Origin: Acidobacteriaceae bacterium
GTDB lineage: Bacteria > Acidobacteriota > Terriglobia > Terriglobales > Acidobacteriaceae
DNA: 64,000 nt
Reading direction: 5' to 3'
Assembly: GCA_027307045.1 (NCBI GenBank)
Contig: DAHUXR010000002.1
Coordinates: forward strand, 42,437-106,436
Positions 18,471 through 27,818 of this stretch are shown here, in pieces. How positions within the stretch are numbered: position 1 is the first letter of the stretch; the number at the start of each line of letters is the position of its first letter. The position numbers and the translations under genes are program-made. The notes beneath the pieces are model-generated. The model searched no databases and was not told the origin of the DNA. It saw only the letters and a program-made list of their open reading frames with translations.

Positions 18471-19721
18471 TCAGTAACCGGCCAGCCGGCGTTCCTGTGA
18501 CGACATTTGCGCCCACAGTTGGTCCATGTTTTTTTGTATCCACATGTTAGCGGGCTGGAGCTCATGCGCTGAGTTGAACCACCTGTAAGCCATTACGCGG
18601 TCCTGCTTCACACATAGGCCGCTGGAATAAAGGGCCGCCATCTGGATGGCCGCGCCAGGATCGCTCTTGTCCGTGGCCGCGCGGAGATACAGCATGCCCT
18701 GTTCGCAGTTCTGCTGTACTCCACCTGTCCCGCGAATGTATTGCTGGGCCCGCACCAGAGCCGCACTGGGCTTGTAATCAGGAATACGCGCTTCTTCTGT
18801 TACTTTGCTGTCTGAATCGGGCAAGGCTTTTTCAGTGGAGGGTTTGGTTGAGATTGTTCCCTCGTCTGAACTTGTGGCCAATGAGCTGGGCGACGTGGTC
18901 TCCAGCGCTGTAGGTTCTGTCCGTGGCGCTTTTACTTCAGAAGCCGCGCCGGTAGTGATCGCGTTGGTTCCGCTGGCTGCGGTTTTAGGCGCTTCAGTAA
19001 CAGCGGGTATCAGTGGATCAGAAGGTTGATTGTTTCCCTGCGGGGCATTGGCTGGAGTTGATGGATCTGACTTGGCCGGCGCAGGCGGCTTTGGACTGGC
19101 TTTAAAACTTGATCGCCATTGCACAAACAGCAGGCCCAGGATTGCCGCGAGCACCAAGAGCAGAAGCACCTTCCTTAAGCCGCCGCCGGAAGGCTCGTCT
19201 TCCAGAAGATATTCGACGCCCTCATTGTTGTCCGGCTGAGAATTCAGACCCAGAAAAGAGGGACCACTTATGCGGCCACTATTGCTCGACTCTTTGCGAA
19301 TGCCTTCGTCCGATATGGCTTCCGCGCGAACGCCTTCATTGCGCGAAGGTTCATTGCGAAAGATTGCCGGTTCGCCCCTGCGAGGCAGCGTGACAGGCGC
19401 TTCATCGGATTCTGGCGGCGCAGCAACCAGCGTAGTTGCCCTGCCTCTGACTTCCGGCGGCGGCAATTGTGCATTTGCGATGGCAGCCGCACGCGCTGCG
19501 TCGCCGGTACCACGACGCTCTTCCATGCGGCGATCTACGCGGGTCCCGCACATGCCGCAAAACTTCATGCCGGGCTCATTCACATGGCCGCAGCCTGCAC
19601 ACTTGGTGCTTCCCGACTGGTGGCTCCTTCGTTCCGCTTGCCGCCTTTCCAGCCGCACACCACACGAGCCGCAAAACTTATATTCCGGGCGATTGTCAGT
19701 CCCGCAGAAGGTACAAAGCAT
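18471..19721 (-). CDS. Double zinc-ribbon membrane protein with Sel1-like C-terminus
   Basis: This 416-residue protein begins with two zinc ribbons: CTFCGTDN...FCGSCG at residues 3-20 and CAGCGH...FCGMCG near 41-58. A Ser/Glu-rich linker and one transmembrane helix near residues 185-203 (VLLLLVLAAILGLLFV) follow. Next is a long Pro/Ser/Thr-rich spacer, and about 100 C-terminal residues of a Sel1/TPR-type helical repeat (YSSGLCVKQDRVMAYRWF). It is likely a scaffold linking cytoplasmic zinc ribbons to an outer repeat domain; the partner is unknown. Confidence 0.75.
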   Translation of the reverse strand: MLCTFCGTDNRPEYKFCGSCGVRLERRQAERRSHQSGSTKCAGCGHVNEPGMKFCGMCGTRVDRRMEERRGTGDAARAAAIANAQLPPPEVRGRATTLVAAPPESDEAPVTLPRRGEPAIFRNEPSRNEGVRAEAISDEGIRKESSNSGRISGPSFLGLNSQPDNNEGVEYLLEDEPSGGGLRKVLLLLVLAAILGLLFVQWRSSFKASPKPPAPAKSDPSTPANAPQGNNQPSDPLIPAVTEAPKTAASGTNAITTGAASEVKAPRTEPTALETTSPSSLATSSDEGTISTKPSTEKALPDSDSKVTEEARIPDYKPSAALVRAQQYIRGTGGVQQNCEQGMLYLRAATDKSDPGAAIQMAALYSSGLCVKQDRVMAYRWFNSAHELQPANMWIQKNMDQLWAQMSSQERRLAGY

Positions 19722-19956
19722 TAGGGGCCTTTAACTCCTTTGAGCGCCGTTGACACACGTATCCTAAAAACAGCAGCTCAGCTACTAAAGTAGGATGATA
19801 TCTTGTGCTGATAAGCTGCTAGCTCATTTTTCTTAATCCTCCAGAAAGAAGGCGGGCCTTAGTACTCTCTAAAGTGCTTCATTGCTTGGTCTTTTACGTT
19901 TCCTTGAACAGGAGTTTAAGCTTGGAGCCGCAATAAGGGATAATCGAACGACGATA

Positions 19957-21045
19957 ATGTTTGCAGAAGAAATCGCGAAGGCCGCCAAGCAGGCAGCCAT
20001 CGAAGCCGGCTTTGATCTGGCCGGGATTGCACCTGTCCGCAATGAGGATATGCCGGAGCTTGGCGCCTTCATCGAATGGGTGGATGCCGGCCGCGCCGGA
20101 GAAATGAAGTATCTGGAATCACGTACCGAATCCGGACAGCTTCGCCGTGCTTCAGCCGCTCACGCTGCGCCCTGGGTTCGGTCCATGATTGTGTGCGCCC
20201 TGAATTACAGCGCTGACACGCCTTATTCGGTGGACGCAAATGATCCGGAACGAGGCTGGATCTCACGCTATGCCTGGGGCACAAAGGACTATCATGATGC
20301 GCTGCTGCCGCGACTGCGGCAGGTTGAAGCGGCCGTCAGGCAAGTTGCCGCCGCGCAAAACACCGAAATCGAAACCCGTAGCTACGTTGATACTGGTCCA
20401 ATCCTGGAACGCGTTTACGCCAAGTATGCCGGGATCGGATGGATCGGCAAGAACACCTGCATCATCAACCAGAAAATGGGCTCATGGCTGTTTTTGGGAG
20501 TGATCCTTACGTCGCTGGAGCTGCCCGCCGACACCGCGGCCGTCGACCGCTGCGGAAGCTGCACCCGGTGCATTGATGCATGTCCCACGCATGCTATTGT
20601 GTCGCCGGGCAAACTGGATGCGCGGCTCTGCATCGCTTATCTCACCATTGAAAAGCGCGGCAGCGTGCCGGAAGAACTAAGAGCGGACATGGGGCATCAC
20701 ATCTTTGGTTGCGATATTTGCCAGGATGTCTGCCCGTGGAACAACAAGTCCGGCAACGCGCCGCCTACTTCTCTGCCGGAATTTCAACCGCAGGAACGGC
20801 TTTTCCATCCTGACTTGCGGTGGCTCGGGCAGATGGATGAAGAAACTTACCGCAAGACGTTTCGCGGCTCACCTGTGAAGCGCGCGAAATATTCTGGCTT
20901 GAAGCGCAACGTAGCCATTGCCATGGGCAACAGCGGTAACAAGAGTTTCGCAGCGGACTTACAAAAGATGGCCACCGGAGAAGACACCGTGGTCGCAGAA
21001 CACGCGGAGTGGGCGCTCAGCAAGCTTACAGACGAATCGCGCTAG
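19957..21045 (+). CDS. queG: Epoxyqueuosine reductase
   Basis: This 362-residue cobalamin- and iron-sulfur-dependent enzyme carries out the last step of queuosine synthesis in tRNA, reducing epoxyqueuosine. Two ferredoxin-type cluster motifs are seen: CGSCTRCIDACP and CDICQDVCPW. The conserved SYVDTGPILER and GWIGKNTC precede them. The C-terminal part resembles HEAT repeats. The start at ATG 19957 is preferred to the TTG at 19882, because family homology begins at FAEEIAKAAK. The PilZ gene follows after 44 bases. Confidence 0.92.
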   Translation: MFAEEIAKAAKQAAIEAGFDLAGIAPVRNEDMPELGAFIEWVDAGRAGEMKYLESRTESGQLRRASAAHAAPWVRSMIVCALNYSADTPYSVDANDPERGWISRYAWGTKDYHDALLPRLRQVEAAVRQVAAAQNTEIETRSYVDTGPILERVYAKYAGIGWIGKNTCIINQKMGSWLFLGVILTSLELPADTAAVDRCGSCTRCIDACPTHAIVSPGKLDARLCIAYLTIEKRGSVPEELRADMGHHIFGCDICQDVCPWNNKSGNAPPTSLPEFQPQERLFHPDLRWLGQMDEETYRKTFRGSPVKRAKYSGLKRNVAIAMGNSGNKSFAADLQKMATGEDTVVAEHAEWALSKLTDESR

Positions 21046-21089
21046 GCAAGTCCCGAAAAAGGAACATTGTGTTAAGGTTTTCAAGAGCC

Positions 21090-21422
21090 ATGTCCCAGAA
21101 CAAACAGCATCCATGGACCCTTCCCCGAGCGCATTCGCGTTATCTTCTGGATTTGCGAATTGTCGTCCGGGCAAAAGAAACATTTATTGGACGAACAAAG
21201 GACATTGCCGAAGGCGGATTGGGCGCAACCATCCCCAGCGAGATTGATATTGGAGGAATTGTCGAACTGGAGTTGCAGCTTTCGGAAGGCAAGGAACTGT
21301 TGAAGATCAAAGCAGAGGTGCGTTATCGGCACGGCTTCCAATACGGGTTCAAGTTTGTGCAGACCACCGAACAGCAGAAAGAAATGATCCGCCGGGCCAC
21401 GCACGACCTGCGCATGGCTTAA
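21090..21422 (+). CDS. PilZ domain protein
   Basis: This 110-residue protein consists of one PilZ domain, with an RxxxR-like start (RAHSRYLLDLR) and the later KDIAEGGLGA, equivalent to the D/N-x-S-x-x-G of c-di-GMP-binding PilZ domains. Asp and Gly are kept, but the Ser is replaced, so c-di-GMP binding is uncertain. ATG 21090 is chosen over 21009 because the longer frame overlaps queG. Confidence 0.8.
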   Translation: MSQNKQHPWTLPRAHSRYLLDLRIVVRAKETFIGRTKDIAEGGLGATIPSEIDIGGIVELELQLSEGKELLKIKAEVRYRHGFQYGFKFVQTTEQQKEMIRRATHDLRMA

Positions 21423-21477
21423 AGATCGGCTTTTCCGCATTTCTATATACATTCCTCACGGCAGCCGTTGTGTTACT

Positions 21478-21491
21478 GTGATCGAAATCAC
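21478..21491. promoter_or_regulatory. Crp/Fnr-type palindrome upstream of ywiC-like gene
   Basis: GTGAT-CGAA-ATCAC, with flanking T and A, gives TGTGA-N6-TCACA, an exact match to the E. coli CRP consensus. It is 36 bases before the start codon. Established knowledge: ywiC lies beside fnr in Bacillus subtilis. Confidence 0.55.
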
Positions 21492-21527
21492 AGCCGGATG
21501 TGAGCCTATCCCTGAGAATAGTTTCCG

Positions 21528-22409
21528 ATGAAAGCTCAGGGCAAAATTGCGGCCGCGCCGGCTGGAAACGTCTTGATCTTCCCAGGCCCATCCAGGCCCG
21601 CAATCAGAGCGTTGGTGCCCAGGGAACATGGCACATGGGGACTTCTGCTTTTTCCACTGATCAGCGGCGCCATCATCGGATATCGAGCACCGAACGCATC
21701 GTTGCAACCGGCCCTTTGGTTCTTATTGACCGCTCTCTCCGCATTTCTGATCTATCAACCCTTGGAGAGTCTTTTGGGATTCTCCCTCATCAAAGCCCGC
21801 TCTCAACGGCAGCAGCGCGTCGCAATAACATCGGTGATCGCATTAGCCGTAATCGCAACCGCCGGAGTTTTTGAGCTTTTCCATTGGCACCGTGGGCTGG
21901 TCATGGGTTTTGGCCTGGTCGCATCAGGATGTTTTGCAGTACGGATTCTGCTCGGCAGTTCGCGACGGATGCGAGTTCCCAAGCAGTTGATCGGCGCGAT
22001 GGGACTCAGTTCGACGGCCGCTGGAGCCTATTACGCTGCCACTGGCCGGATCGACCGGACAGGAATTCTGCTGTGGTTTGCGTCTTGGCTTTTTGCCGTG
22101 GGTCAAATCGAATACGTTCATCTTCGCATCAGCACGGCGCAGATGAAGTCACGCCTGCAGAAACTGCGCAGCAGTATGGCCGTTTGTTTCCTGCACTTAT
22201 TGATGATTGGCACATCCATTACCGCGACATGCGCTGGATTTGCTCCGCTCCTGCTGGCACTCGCCTTCATTCCGTCCGTCATCCGAGTTAGCGTCTGGGT
22301 GGCCAGGCCCTGGCGGCCTCTGGGCGTTCATATTCTTGGCCTCGGTGAGTTGTTGCAGGGCCTGCTATTCAACATCCTGCTGGTTGGCGCGTTCCTTTTG
22401 CACGCTTAG
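21528..22409 (+). CDS. YwiC-like integral membrane protein
   Basis: This 293-residue protein carries the family motif PREHGTWGLLLFPLISG near residue 31, followed by about eight hydrophobic segments. YwiC family proteins are uncharacterised membrane proteins; in Bacillus the gene is next to the anaerobic regulator fnr. Here a near-perfect CRP-type palindrome lies directly upstream, which fits oxygen- or energy-related control. The ribosome site is weak (GAGAA). Confidence 0.78.
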   Translation: MKAQGKIAAAPAGNVLIFPGPSRPAIRALVPREHGTWGLLLFPLISGAIIGYRAPNASLQPALWFLLTALSAFLIYQPLESLLGFSLIKARSQRQQRVAITSVIALAVIATAGVFELFHWHRGLVMGFGLVASGCFAVRILLGSSRRMRVPKQLIGAMGLSSTAAGAYYAATGRIDRTGILLWFASWLFAVGQIEYVHLRISTAQMKSRLQKLRSSMAVCFLHLLMIGTSITATCAGFAPLLLALAFIPSVIRVSVWVARPWRPLGVHILGLGELLQGLLFNILLVGAFLLHA

Positions 22410-22419
22410 AATTTGCCGA

Positions 22420-23475
22420 CTACGTGAACTGGCTCCGGAAAACTGCTTTGATGTGCGCCAGTCGTTTGGACAATACCCCGGCCTCTTCCTTCATTCCCAA
22501 TTGGTTGGCCAAGCCAATCGCATCATAGAAAGCGTCTTTGGCACTGCTGTAACAGCCATTGGCGCCGTGGCGGCTCTCATACATCTGGTCATAATATTTT
22601 TCGCCCAGCGCGTTCAACTGTCGCAGGCGGTTGCGCTTTAATTCCTCGTCACTGCGGCGAAATGCGACCTCGAGGGGAGAGCCTTTCATCGGGAGCGCGG
22701 TCCATATTGCGCGATTTTCCGTGAGCCGGATCCCGCGAAAGCCAGGGAGTCCCTGTGGGAACTCTTTTTCGGGCAGCATGAAGAAATCTGGATACAGCGG
22801 CGGACGCATGAGAGACTGCCAGTCCTCATCCTGCAGCCAGGGATCAGCGACAGGAAACGCGCAGTAGCGCGCTCCGATCGCGCTGGAGAGATTCATCAGG
22901 ACCCGCGCTAATGACATGGCGGGCTCAGTTGTTATGGCCTGCTCGGCATAAGCGGCATCTCGTTCGTGCAGAAAAATCACTGGATCGCCGCTCCCACGCA
23001 AACGAAACTCAAGATGAAAGCGCTGCCGTCCGGAAAAGGCCACTACGCATCCATCCCATGCGGGAGATGAAGTGACTACCAACGCACCAGTGGGATCAGT
23101 GATCTTCTCGCCCCACTTCCACCAGCGATCGTTGCGATCATAATGCAGCCGCGCGACATTCGGGCCGCCGCGCATCAGGAATCCACCATCAAGCAAAGAA
23201 TTGATGGCAAGTTCAACCAGCTTGCCGCGAGGCTCCTGCGGCGCCCAGAAAACGGCGGTCTGGAAAAGAAGAGATTGCTCGATGACCAACTCCACGTCGT
23301 CGAACGGCAGGCTGACGTTCACTGCCTCTCCGTTGCGATAAAAACGTATCTCGACAGTGCGAGGCTCGCCTTCAGTCGGCGGCGGAACGGCAGTCACTCT
23401 GCCTTCTTTGTATTGTGGAAGAACGCTTTCCGGCAGCTCGCGCAAAAGCCGCACGGTATCTCCGGGATATAACAA
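22420..23475 (-). CDS. Conserved hypothetical protein with DUF4926-like N-terminus
   Basis: I do not recognise the full 351-residue protein. The first 60 residues (GDTVRLLRELPE ... EGRVTAV) resemble the short beta-barrel seen in DUF4926 proteins. The rest is a soluble alpha/beta domain rich in Trp and Arg, with a C-terminal helical section (RLRQLNALGEKYY). The start is TTG 23475 with AGAGGA upstream. No signal peptide is seen. Confidence 0.65.
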   Translation of the reverse strand: MLYPGDTVRLLRELPESVLPQYKEGRVTAVPPPTEGEPRTVEIRFYRNGEAVNVSLPFDDVELVIEQSLLFQTAVFWAPQEPRGKLVELAINSLLDGGFLMRGGPNVARLHYDRNDRWWKWGEKITDPTGALVVTSSPAWDGCVVAFSGRQRFHLEFRLRGSGDPVIFLHERDAAYAEQAITTEPAMSLARVLMNLSSAIGARYCAFPVADPWLQDEDWQSLMRPPLYPDFFMLPEKEFPQGLPGFRGIRLTENRAIWTALPMKGSPLEVAFRRSDEELKRNRLRQLNALGEKYYDQMYESRHGANGCYSSAKDAFYDAIGLANQLGMKEEAGVLSKRLAHIKAVFRSQFT

Positions 23476-23580
23476 GTTTGTCCTCTTGGCAGCAGATTAC
23501 ATGGAGAGCGATTCACTCCGCAATCAGATTTCTGGTAGAGTGCTGGCGCATCAGACATACACTTGGAGAGTGCGGGTTCA

Positions 23581-24015
23581 ATGCCAAACGGCGGCCCTGA
23601 TAATTGCGGAACCTGCGGATTTAACCGACGCAATCGCGGCATTTGGCGCAATGCCGAGCCAGATGAAACGCAAACCTCGTTCTGCGAGATCCGCAACTTC
23701 GCCATGCTGGCCGACCATTGGACCTATTGCCAGAACTGGCGCACCCGCACCCGCGAACCAATCGGGCCGATCTATTCTTCGGGCGCTCATGAGGGCGGAT
23801 ATCGGCGGATTCCCTGGCACGGACTTGTTGCCCCAGAGTTCGTCCAGTCTGGCGTGTGTAGTGAGTGCGGGACATCCATCGACGATGGGATTTCCATTCC
23901 TGCAGTGGAGAGCGCGCCCATCACGTTCTGCTGCAACCTGCACTACCTGCAATGGTGGAAGCGTCAACATCCGAACGAAGAAGCGCCGATGAGCGCCGAC
24001 ATCTTGGAGCGCTGA
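23581..24015 (+). CDS. Cysteine-rich zinc-binding hypothetical protein
   Basis: This 144-residue protein is not recognised. Two Cys pairs (CGTCG near residue 9 and CSECG near 98), further Cys/His residues and tryptophan-rich text suggest a zinc-binding protein, perhaps a degenerate double-ribbon fold. ATG 23581 follows GGAGAG; the start at 23563 is possible. It is divergent from the gene at 22420. It does not resemble its neighbours. Confidence 0.55.
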   Translation: MPNGGPDNCGTCGFNRRNRGIWRNAEPDETQTSFCEIRNFAMLADHWTYCQNWRTRTREPIGPIYSSGAHEGGYRRIPWHGLVAPEFVQSGVCSECGTSIDDGISIPAVESAPITFCCNLHYLQWWKRQHPNEEAPMSADILER

Positions 24016-24086
24016 GACCCGGCATCGCAGGATAATCTGCTACTTCTGTTTGCGGATATTGGCAAATCGGCGTTAGGTTATATCCC

Positions 24087-24683
24087 ATGAATAATCGCAT
24101 CGTCGCCATTTTTACCTTTTGTCTTCTTGCGGGTTGTTTCGCCATCGCCCAGAACCCCGCAGCCCAGCCCTCACCGGCCTCACCAAAATCACCTGCGCCC
24201 AATGCAACTGCGCCCGCAGCAACTGTACCCACCTCAACTGCTCGGCCGGGCGAGATCGATTCCATCGATCACATTATTGCGGCGGTGTATGACGTGATTT
24301 CCGGCCCTGCCGGTCCCCGCGATTGGGACCGCTTCCGCGGCTTTTTCTATCCTGGGGCGCGCTTAATTCCAAGCCATCGCGATGACAAAGGCGCTGTAAC
24401 GGCGCGGGTTTCCTCGCCAGACGAATACGCCACCCGAGCCCAGGATTTCTTTAGCAAAGAGGGCTTTTTTGAGAATTCAGTGGCAAACCGAGTAGAGGAG
24501 TGGGGCCACATTGCGCATGTGTGGAGCACCTATGAGTCGCGCCACGCAAAAGGCGAGAAGCCGTTTGCGCGCGGCGTCAACAGCTTTCAGCTTTTCAATG
24601 ATGGCAATCGGTGGTGGATCCTCACCATTTATTGGGAAAATGAAGATCCATCACACCCGTTGCCGGAAAAGTACTTATCATAA
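24087..24683 (+). CDS. Secreted NTF2/SnoaL-like protein
   Basis: This 198-residue protein has a signal peptide (AIAQ-N), with LAGC earlier as a possible lipobox. An Ala/Pro-rich linker (residues 23-55) follows, then a cone-shaped NTF2-like domain: a DWDRFRGFFYPGA helix, a WGHIAHVWSTYES strand, and a C-terminal RWWILTIYWE strand. Similar proteins in this phylum have unknown ligands. No catalytic residues can be named. Confidence 0.65.
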   Translation: MNNRIVAIFTFCLLAGCFAIAQNPAAQPSPASPKSPAPNATAPAATVPTSTARPGEIDSIDHIIAAVYDVISGPAGPRDWDRFRGFFYPGARLIPSHRDDKGAVTARVSSPDEYATRAQDFFSKEGFFENSVANRVEEWGHIAHVWSTYESRHAKGEKPFARGVNSFQLFNDGNRWWILTIYWENEDPSHPLPEKYLS

Positions 24684-24723
24684 AGTAGCCGGTTTTGCGT
24701 TCCCCGGTTTTGCGTTCCAAAGC

Positions 24724-25755
24724 CTACTTCTTCCCCACCACCAGCAGCGTAAACGTGCCAGGCTTCATGTTGCGCCGTGGACGCTCGCCTTCTTTTGCCG
24801 GAGGCGCTTCCTCGATCTCGGCCGTGACGAGGTAAACGTCGTGGTTCGTGGTGTCCAGGGCCATAGTGCGGGCAAATTTTTGCGTTGGGGCGTTTTCAAC
24901 CACCGTAAATTTGTCTGGTGAATCTTCATGGACAACCGTCAGGTTGCCGTCGCGTCCGTTGGAACTAAAGGCGAGCTGTTGATCGGCATCAAAAGCATTT
25001 GCATCCACGCCTTCGCCAATGGCTGGTGTGGCAATCACCTTACCGCTATCGGCATCCACCACAGCCATCATCTTGTTGTCGCAGCCGGCAAACAACCTGC
25101 GGTGCTTCTGGTCCATGGCCAGGCCGCTCGGCTCTTGGCAAGGCGCCAGCGGCCAGGTTTTTATAACCGTCGCCTTTTTAGCGTCAATGCTGGTCAGCTC
25201 ACTCTTGTCTTCAATATTTACAAAGACTCCGCCCTTGCCGTCAGCGACTCCGAATTCCGGCTTGCCGTCGAGCGGAATAGTGCTGATTACTTTGTCGTTC
25301 GTGGCATCGATTACCGTGGCGTTTTTGCTGCGGCCATTAAAGGTAAACACGCGCTTGGAAGATGGATCGTAGAGAATGGCATCGGGGTTTTCACCATCTA
25401 TCTTGATCTTTGCAGTCTGCTTCAAGGTCTTCAAGTCAAATACGGTCACGCTGTTTTCACGACCATTGCTGGTGAAGCCCTTGCCTAAATCCTGCGCCAG
25501 CGCAATGCCGTGGACTCCGGGCGTGTCAGGGATATCGCCGATCACAGAACCTTTATAAGGGTCCACCACCATCACGTGTGTGCCACGTGAAATAAAGAGA
25601 CGCTTCCCTGCCTGATCGAAAGTTAAATAGTCCCAGCCGCCGTCGCCGCCGAGAACATATTTCTGCTTCACCTGATACTGCGTCGGCGCAAAAGCCTTTA
25701 CCGAGCCTGCGCCCAGGCACGCCACAGCAAGTAGTATTGCGATTTGTTTCCGCAT
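24724..25755 (-). CDS. Secreted YncE-type beta-propeller (YVTN family)
   Basis: This 343-residue protein has a signal peptide (residues 1-22) and about seven repeats of the form VTVFDLKTLK / ATVIDATNDK / VDADSGKVI. These are typical of YVTN/YncE beta-propellers found in the periplasm. Its ligand is unknown. GAGGTGAAAG precedes the ATG. It is convergent with the gene at 24087. Confidence 0.83.
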   Translation of the reverse strand: MRKQIAILLAVACLGAGSVKAFAPTQYQVKQKYVLGGDGGWDYLTFDQAGKRLFISRGTHVMVVDPYKGSVIGDIPDTPGVHGIALAQDLGKGFTSNGRENSVTVFDLKTLKQTAKIKIDGENPDAILYDPSSKRVFTFNGRSKNATVIDATNDKVISTIPLDGKPEFGVADGKGGVFVNIEDKSELTSIDAKKATVIKTWPLAPCQEPSGLAMDQKHRRLFAGCDNKMMAVVDADSGKVIATPAIGEGVDANAFDADQQLAFSSNGRDGNLTVVHEDSPDKFTVVENAPTQKFARTMALDTTNHDVYLVTAEIEEAPPAKEGERPRRNMKPGTFTLLVVGKK

Positions 25756-25834
25756 CTTTCACCTCGTTTTTGTCGTGATCATTCTAATAGGAACACCACA
25801 AACTGTCTTGTGATTCGAGTCAGGCAGCTAATTG

Positions 25835-26056
25835 TTATTTTTCCGGCTGCGCCAGCCACCAGCGTCTGAGCGCCACCACTGACCACACGGCTTCTACCGC
25901 GCCAAACGGCCATGCGCCTTGCAGAAAGCCGTAGACGGAAGCCAGCATACAGGCAAGAGCGAAGGAGAAGATGAACCATGGGCTGCGCTTTTCCAGCGCA
26001 TAAAAGACCAGCATCGCCGTAACGGCGAATAGTCCGAAGGCGGTGAGAGCGCTCAA
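25835..26056 (-). CDS. Small two- to three-helix membrane protein
   Basis: This 73-residue protein is almost entirely hydrophobic with about three helices (residues 4-20, 26-44, 49-64) and a positive, Trp-containing C-terminus (ALRRWWLAQPEK). The start is TTG at 26056 with AAGGAGCAAG upstream. Function is unknown. Confidence 0.6.
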   Translation of the reverse strand: MSALTAFGLFAVTAMLVFYALEKRSPWFIFSFALACMLASVYGFLQGAWPFGAVEAVWSVVALRRWWLAQPEK

Positions 26057-26390
26057 ACTTGCTCCTTAAGTTCACCGCGATTGTAAAGGAAAGTTGTTGC
26101 CGTGCGAGAATCGTGCCGGCGGAAATCCAACTAACCCAAAAGCGGAGCGTCACAAATTATTTTGCATACTTTTCCGCCATGGGCGTTCTATCAACACAAG
26201 TGCTCCCGTTTCCTCCAAGGGAGGCCCCATTGCTCGAAGAGCCGGTCCATCCCCGCGGGATGGTGGCGTGCTGCGCAAGCGCAGGACGTTATCATCCCGG
26301 GACCGCGCAGCATGCTTCCTTTGGATGACATGAACAAAACCTGCGCCAAGGAAATTGTATGAGATGTGGGCGGGACTACGAATCAGAGAA
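26057..26390. other. Intergenic region without a gene
   Basis: I see no gene. There is an inverted-repeat-rich stretch at 26245-26320 (CATCCCCGCGGGATG and GCGTGCTGCG ... CGCGCAGCATGC) that resembles a dispersed repeat. Confidence 0.4.
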
Positions 26391-27590
26391 CTAACGGGCT
26401 GGACAGGCCTGCGAAGGTGAGGTCATGATGCTCTGGTCGGGGAAGCTGAAAGCTCCTTCAAACGCGTCGGATGTCGCCCCGCGCTGAAACCATTGCATTA
26501 AGACCTGGTTCTGCGGATGGTAAGTAAATCCGTCGATCAACACGGGGTATCCGGCATCCGGCATCAGGGCCAGGGGATCACCTGTCTCAAGATTGCTCTG
26601 GCATCCAGTCGAGTTCGGAACCTGCCATGCTGGAACGGCATTCGTGCCAAATGGATTGTTCATCCATTCAGAAATTTCATGGCTCATAGGCGTAACGTCT
26701 GCCAGGCCGGGCCCCAGAATGCCCTGGTCCACCCAGCTTGCCCAAATGAACGTCTGGACAAACCTGATCTGCGCCATCTCGCCTACATCAAACGAAGTAT
26801 GGAAGCCAAGCACGCAGCATTTCTTGATGTCTTTCTGCGGCGCAAGAAAGACATTTGAAGTGAGGGCGATGGCCAGCGCGTCCGGCGAGAGGTTTGCCAT
26901 CTGAATGATCGTATTCAATTGAGAAAGAAAAAAATCAGTGTCCACAATCGCGTACACCACGCCGGTGCTGGGATTGCGATAAACCCTGGCATCTCCTCGC
27001 GGCACAGCGATCCTCAACGGCTTAAGGATTTTCGGTGCCTTAAGAAGCGTGTGCCAATCCTTGGCGGCGATAGCATCGAATTGCGCTCTCTGCACGGCAT
27101 CGGCGAATTGCGTGGTTCCTGTTGCATACTGAGCGTCGTGGAAATTGGGAGACGCCTGCACTCGCGGAACAATGGCGCCGGGATCAAGCACGATTGGCGC
27201 GCCATGTTCATCCACAAATTCTTCAAAGAACAGTGAAATAGGAATGATCTGTACCGGAATTTGGGTCGTCGCATTCGATTGAGGCTTTGCGCCTACCATC
27301 GTGAAGGGATACGCTTTTTCCTGCGACTCAAACGATCCTGAAAAATGGGGTACGCTAGAGATGCGTCCCTGTGTCAGGGCCATGCGCGCGGCGGAAGAAA
27401 GTTTACTGGCGCCCTCAAACTTTGGCTCTGCGCCTTCTCGCTGGAGAAACCCGCCGGTTGCATCAATTGGCTGGGAAGTTTCAGGTGTGACGCTTTGGGC
27501 AAAGGCGCTTACGGAGAACAGACAGAGGAATGCTATCGCGCCGCAAAAAACTGAGACACGCCGAACCAACCGATCTGGTTTGAAAGACAC
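26391..27590 (-). CDS. Secreted protein with HEISEW motif
   Basis: This 399-residue protein has a signal peptide (cleavage near AFAQ-S). I do not recognise a named family. Near residue 300 it carries the motif MSHEISEWMNNPFG, where the His-Glu pair recalls a metal-binding helix of secreted zincins. The second HExxH histidine is replaced by Trp, and an Asn/Gly-rich segment follows. It may be a degenerate or unusual metallopeptidase. The start is GTG 27590 with no clear ribosome site. Confidence 0.6.
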   Translation of the reverse strand: MSFKPDRLVRRVSVFCGAIAFLCLFSVSAFAQSVTPETSQPIDATGGFLQREGAEPKFEGASKLSSAARMALTQGRISSVPHFSGSFESQEKAYPFTMVGAKPQSNATTQIPVQIIPISLFFEEFVDEHGAPIVLDPGAIVPRVQASPNFHDAQYATGTTQFADAVQRAQFDAIAAKDWHTLLKAPKILKPLRIAVPRGDARVYRNPSTGVVYAIVDTDFFLSQLNTIIQMANLSPDALAIALTSNVFLAPQKDIKKCCVLGFHTSFDVGEMAQIRFVQTFIWASWVDQGILGPGLADVTPMSHEISEWMNNPFGTNAVPAWQVPNSTGCQSNLETGDPLALMPDAGYPVLIDGFTYHPQNQVLMQWFQRGATSDAFEGAFSFPDQSIMTSPSQACPAR

Positions 27591-27818
27591 TAACCCGATC
27601 TCCGGAAGCGATACCCTGTTATTGTCCTATCACCGCATTGATTTGTCGAACAAAATTGTTGTAAGTGTCTGATAAAAATAGGCTTTTAAACCTAACCTAT
27701 GGTTCATTCATTAGACTTTCCAACAATGCCTATATAAAGGATGCAAGCAGCAGCTTGGGAGTGGGATGACAGCGGCCTGCGATAAACCGATATTTGCTGT
27801 TATAGTTTTTCGTCTCTC

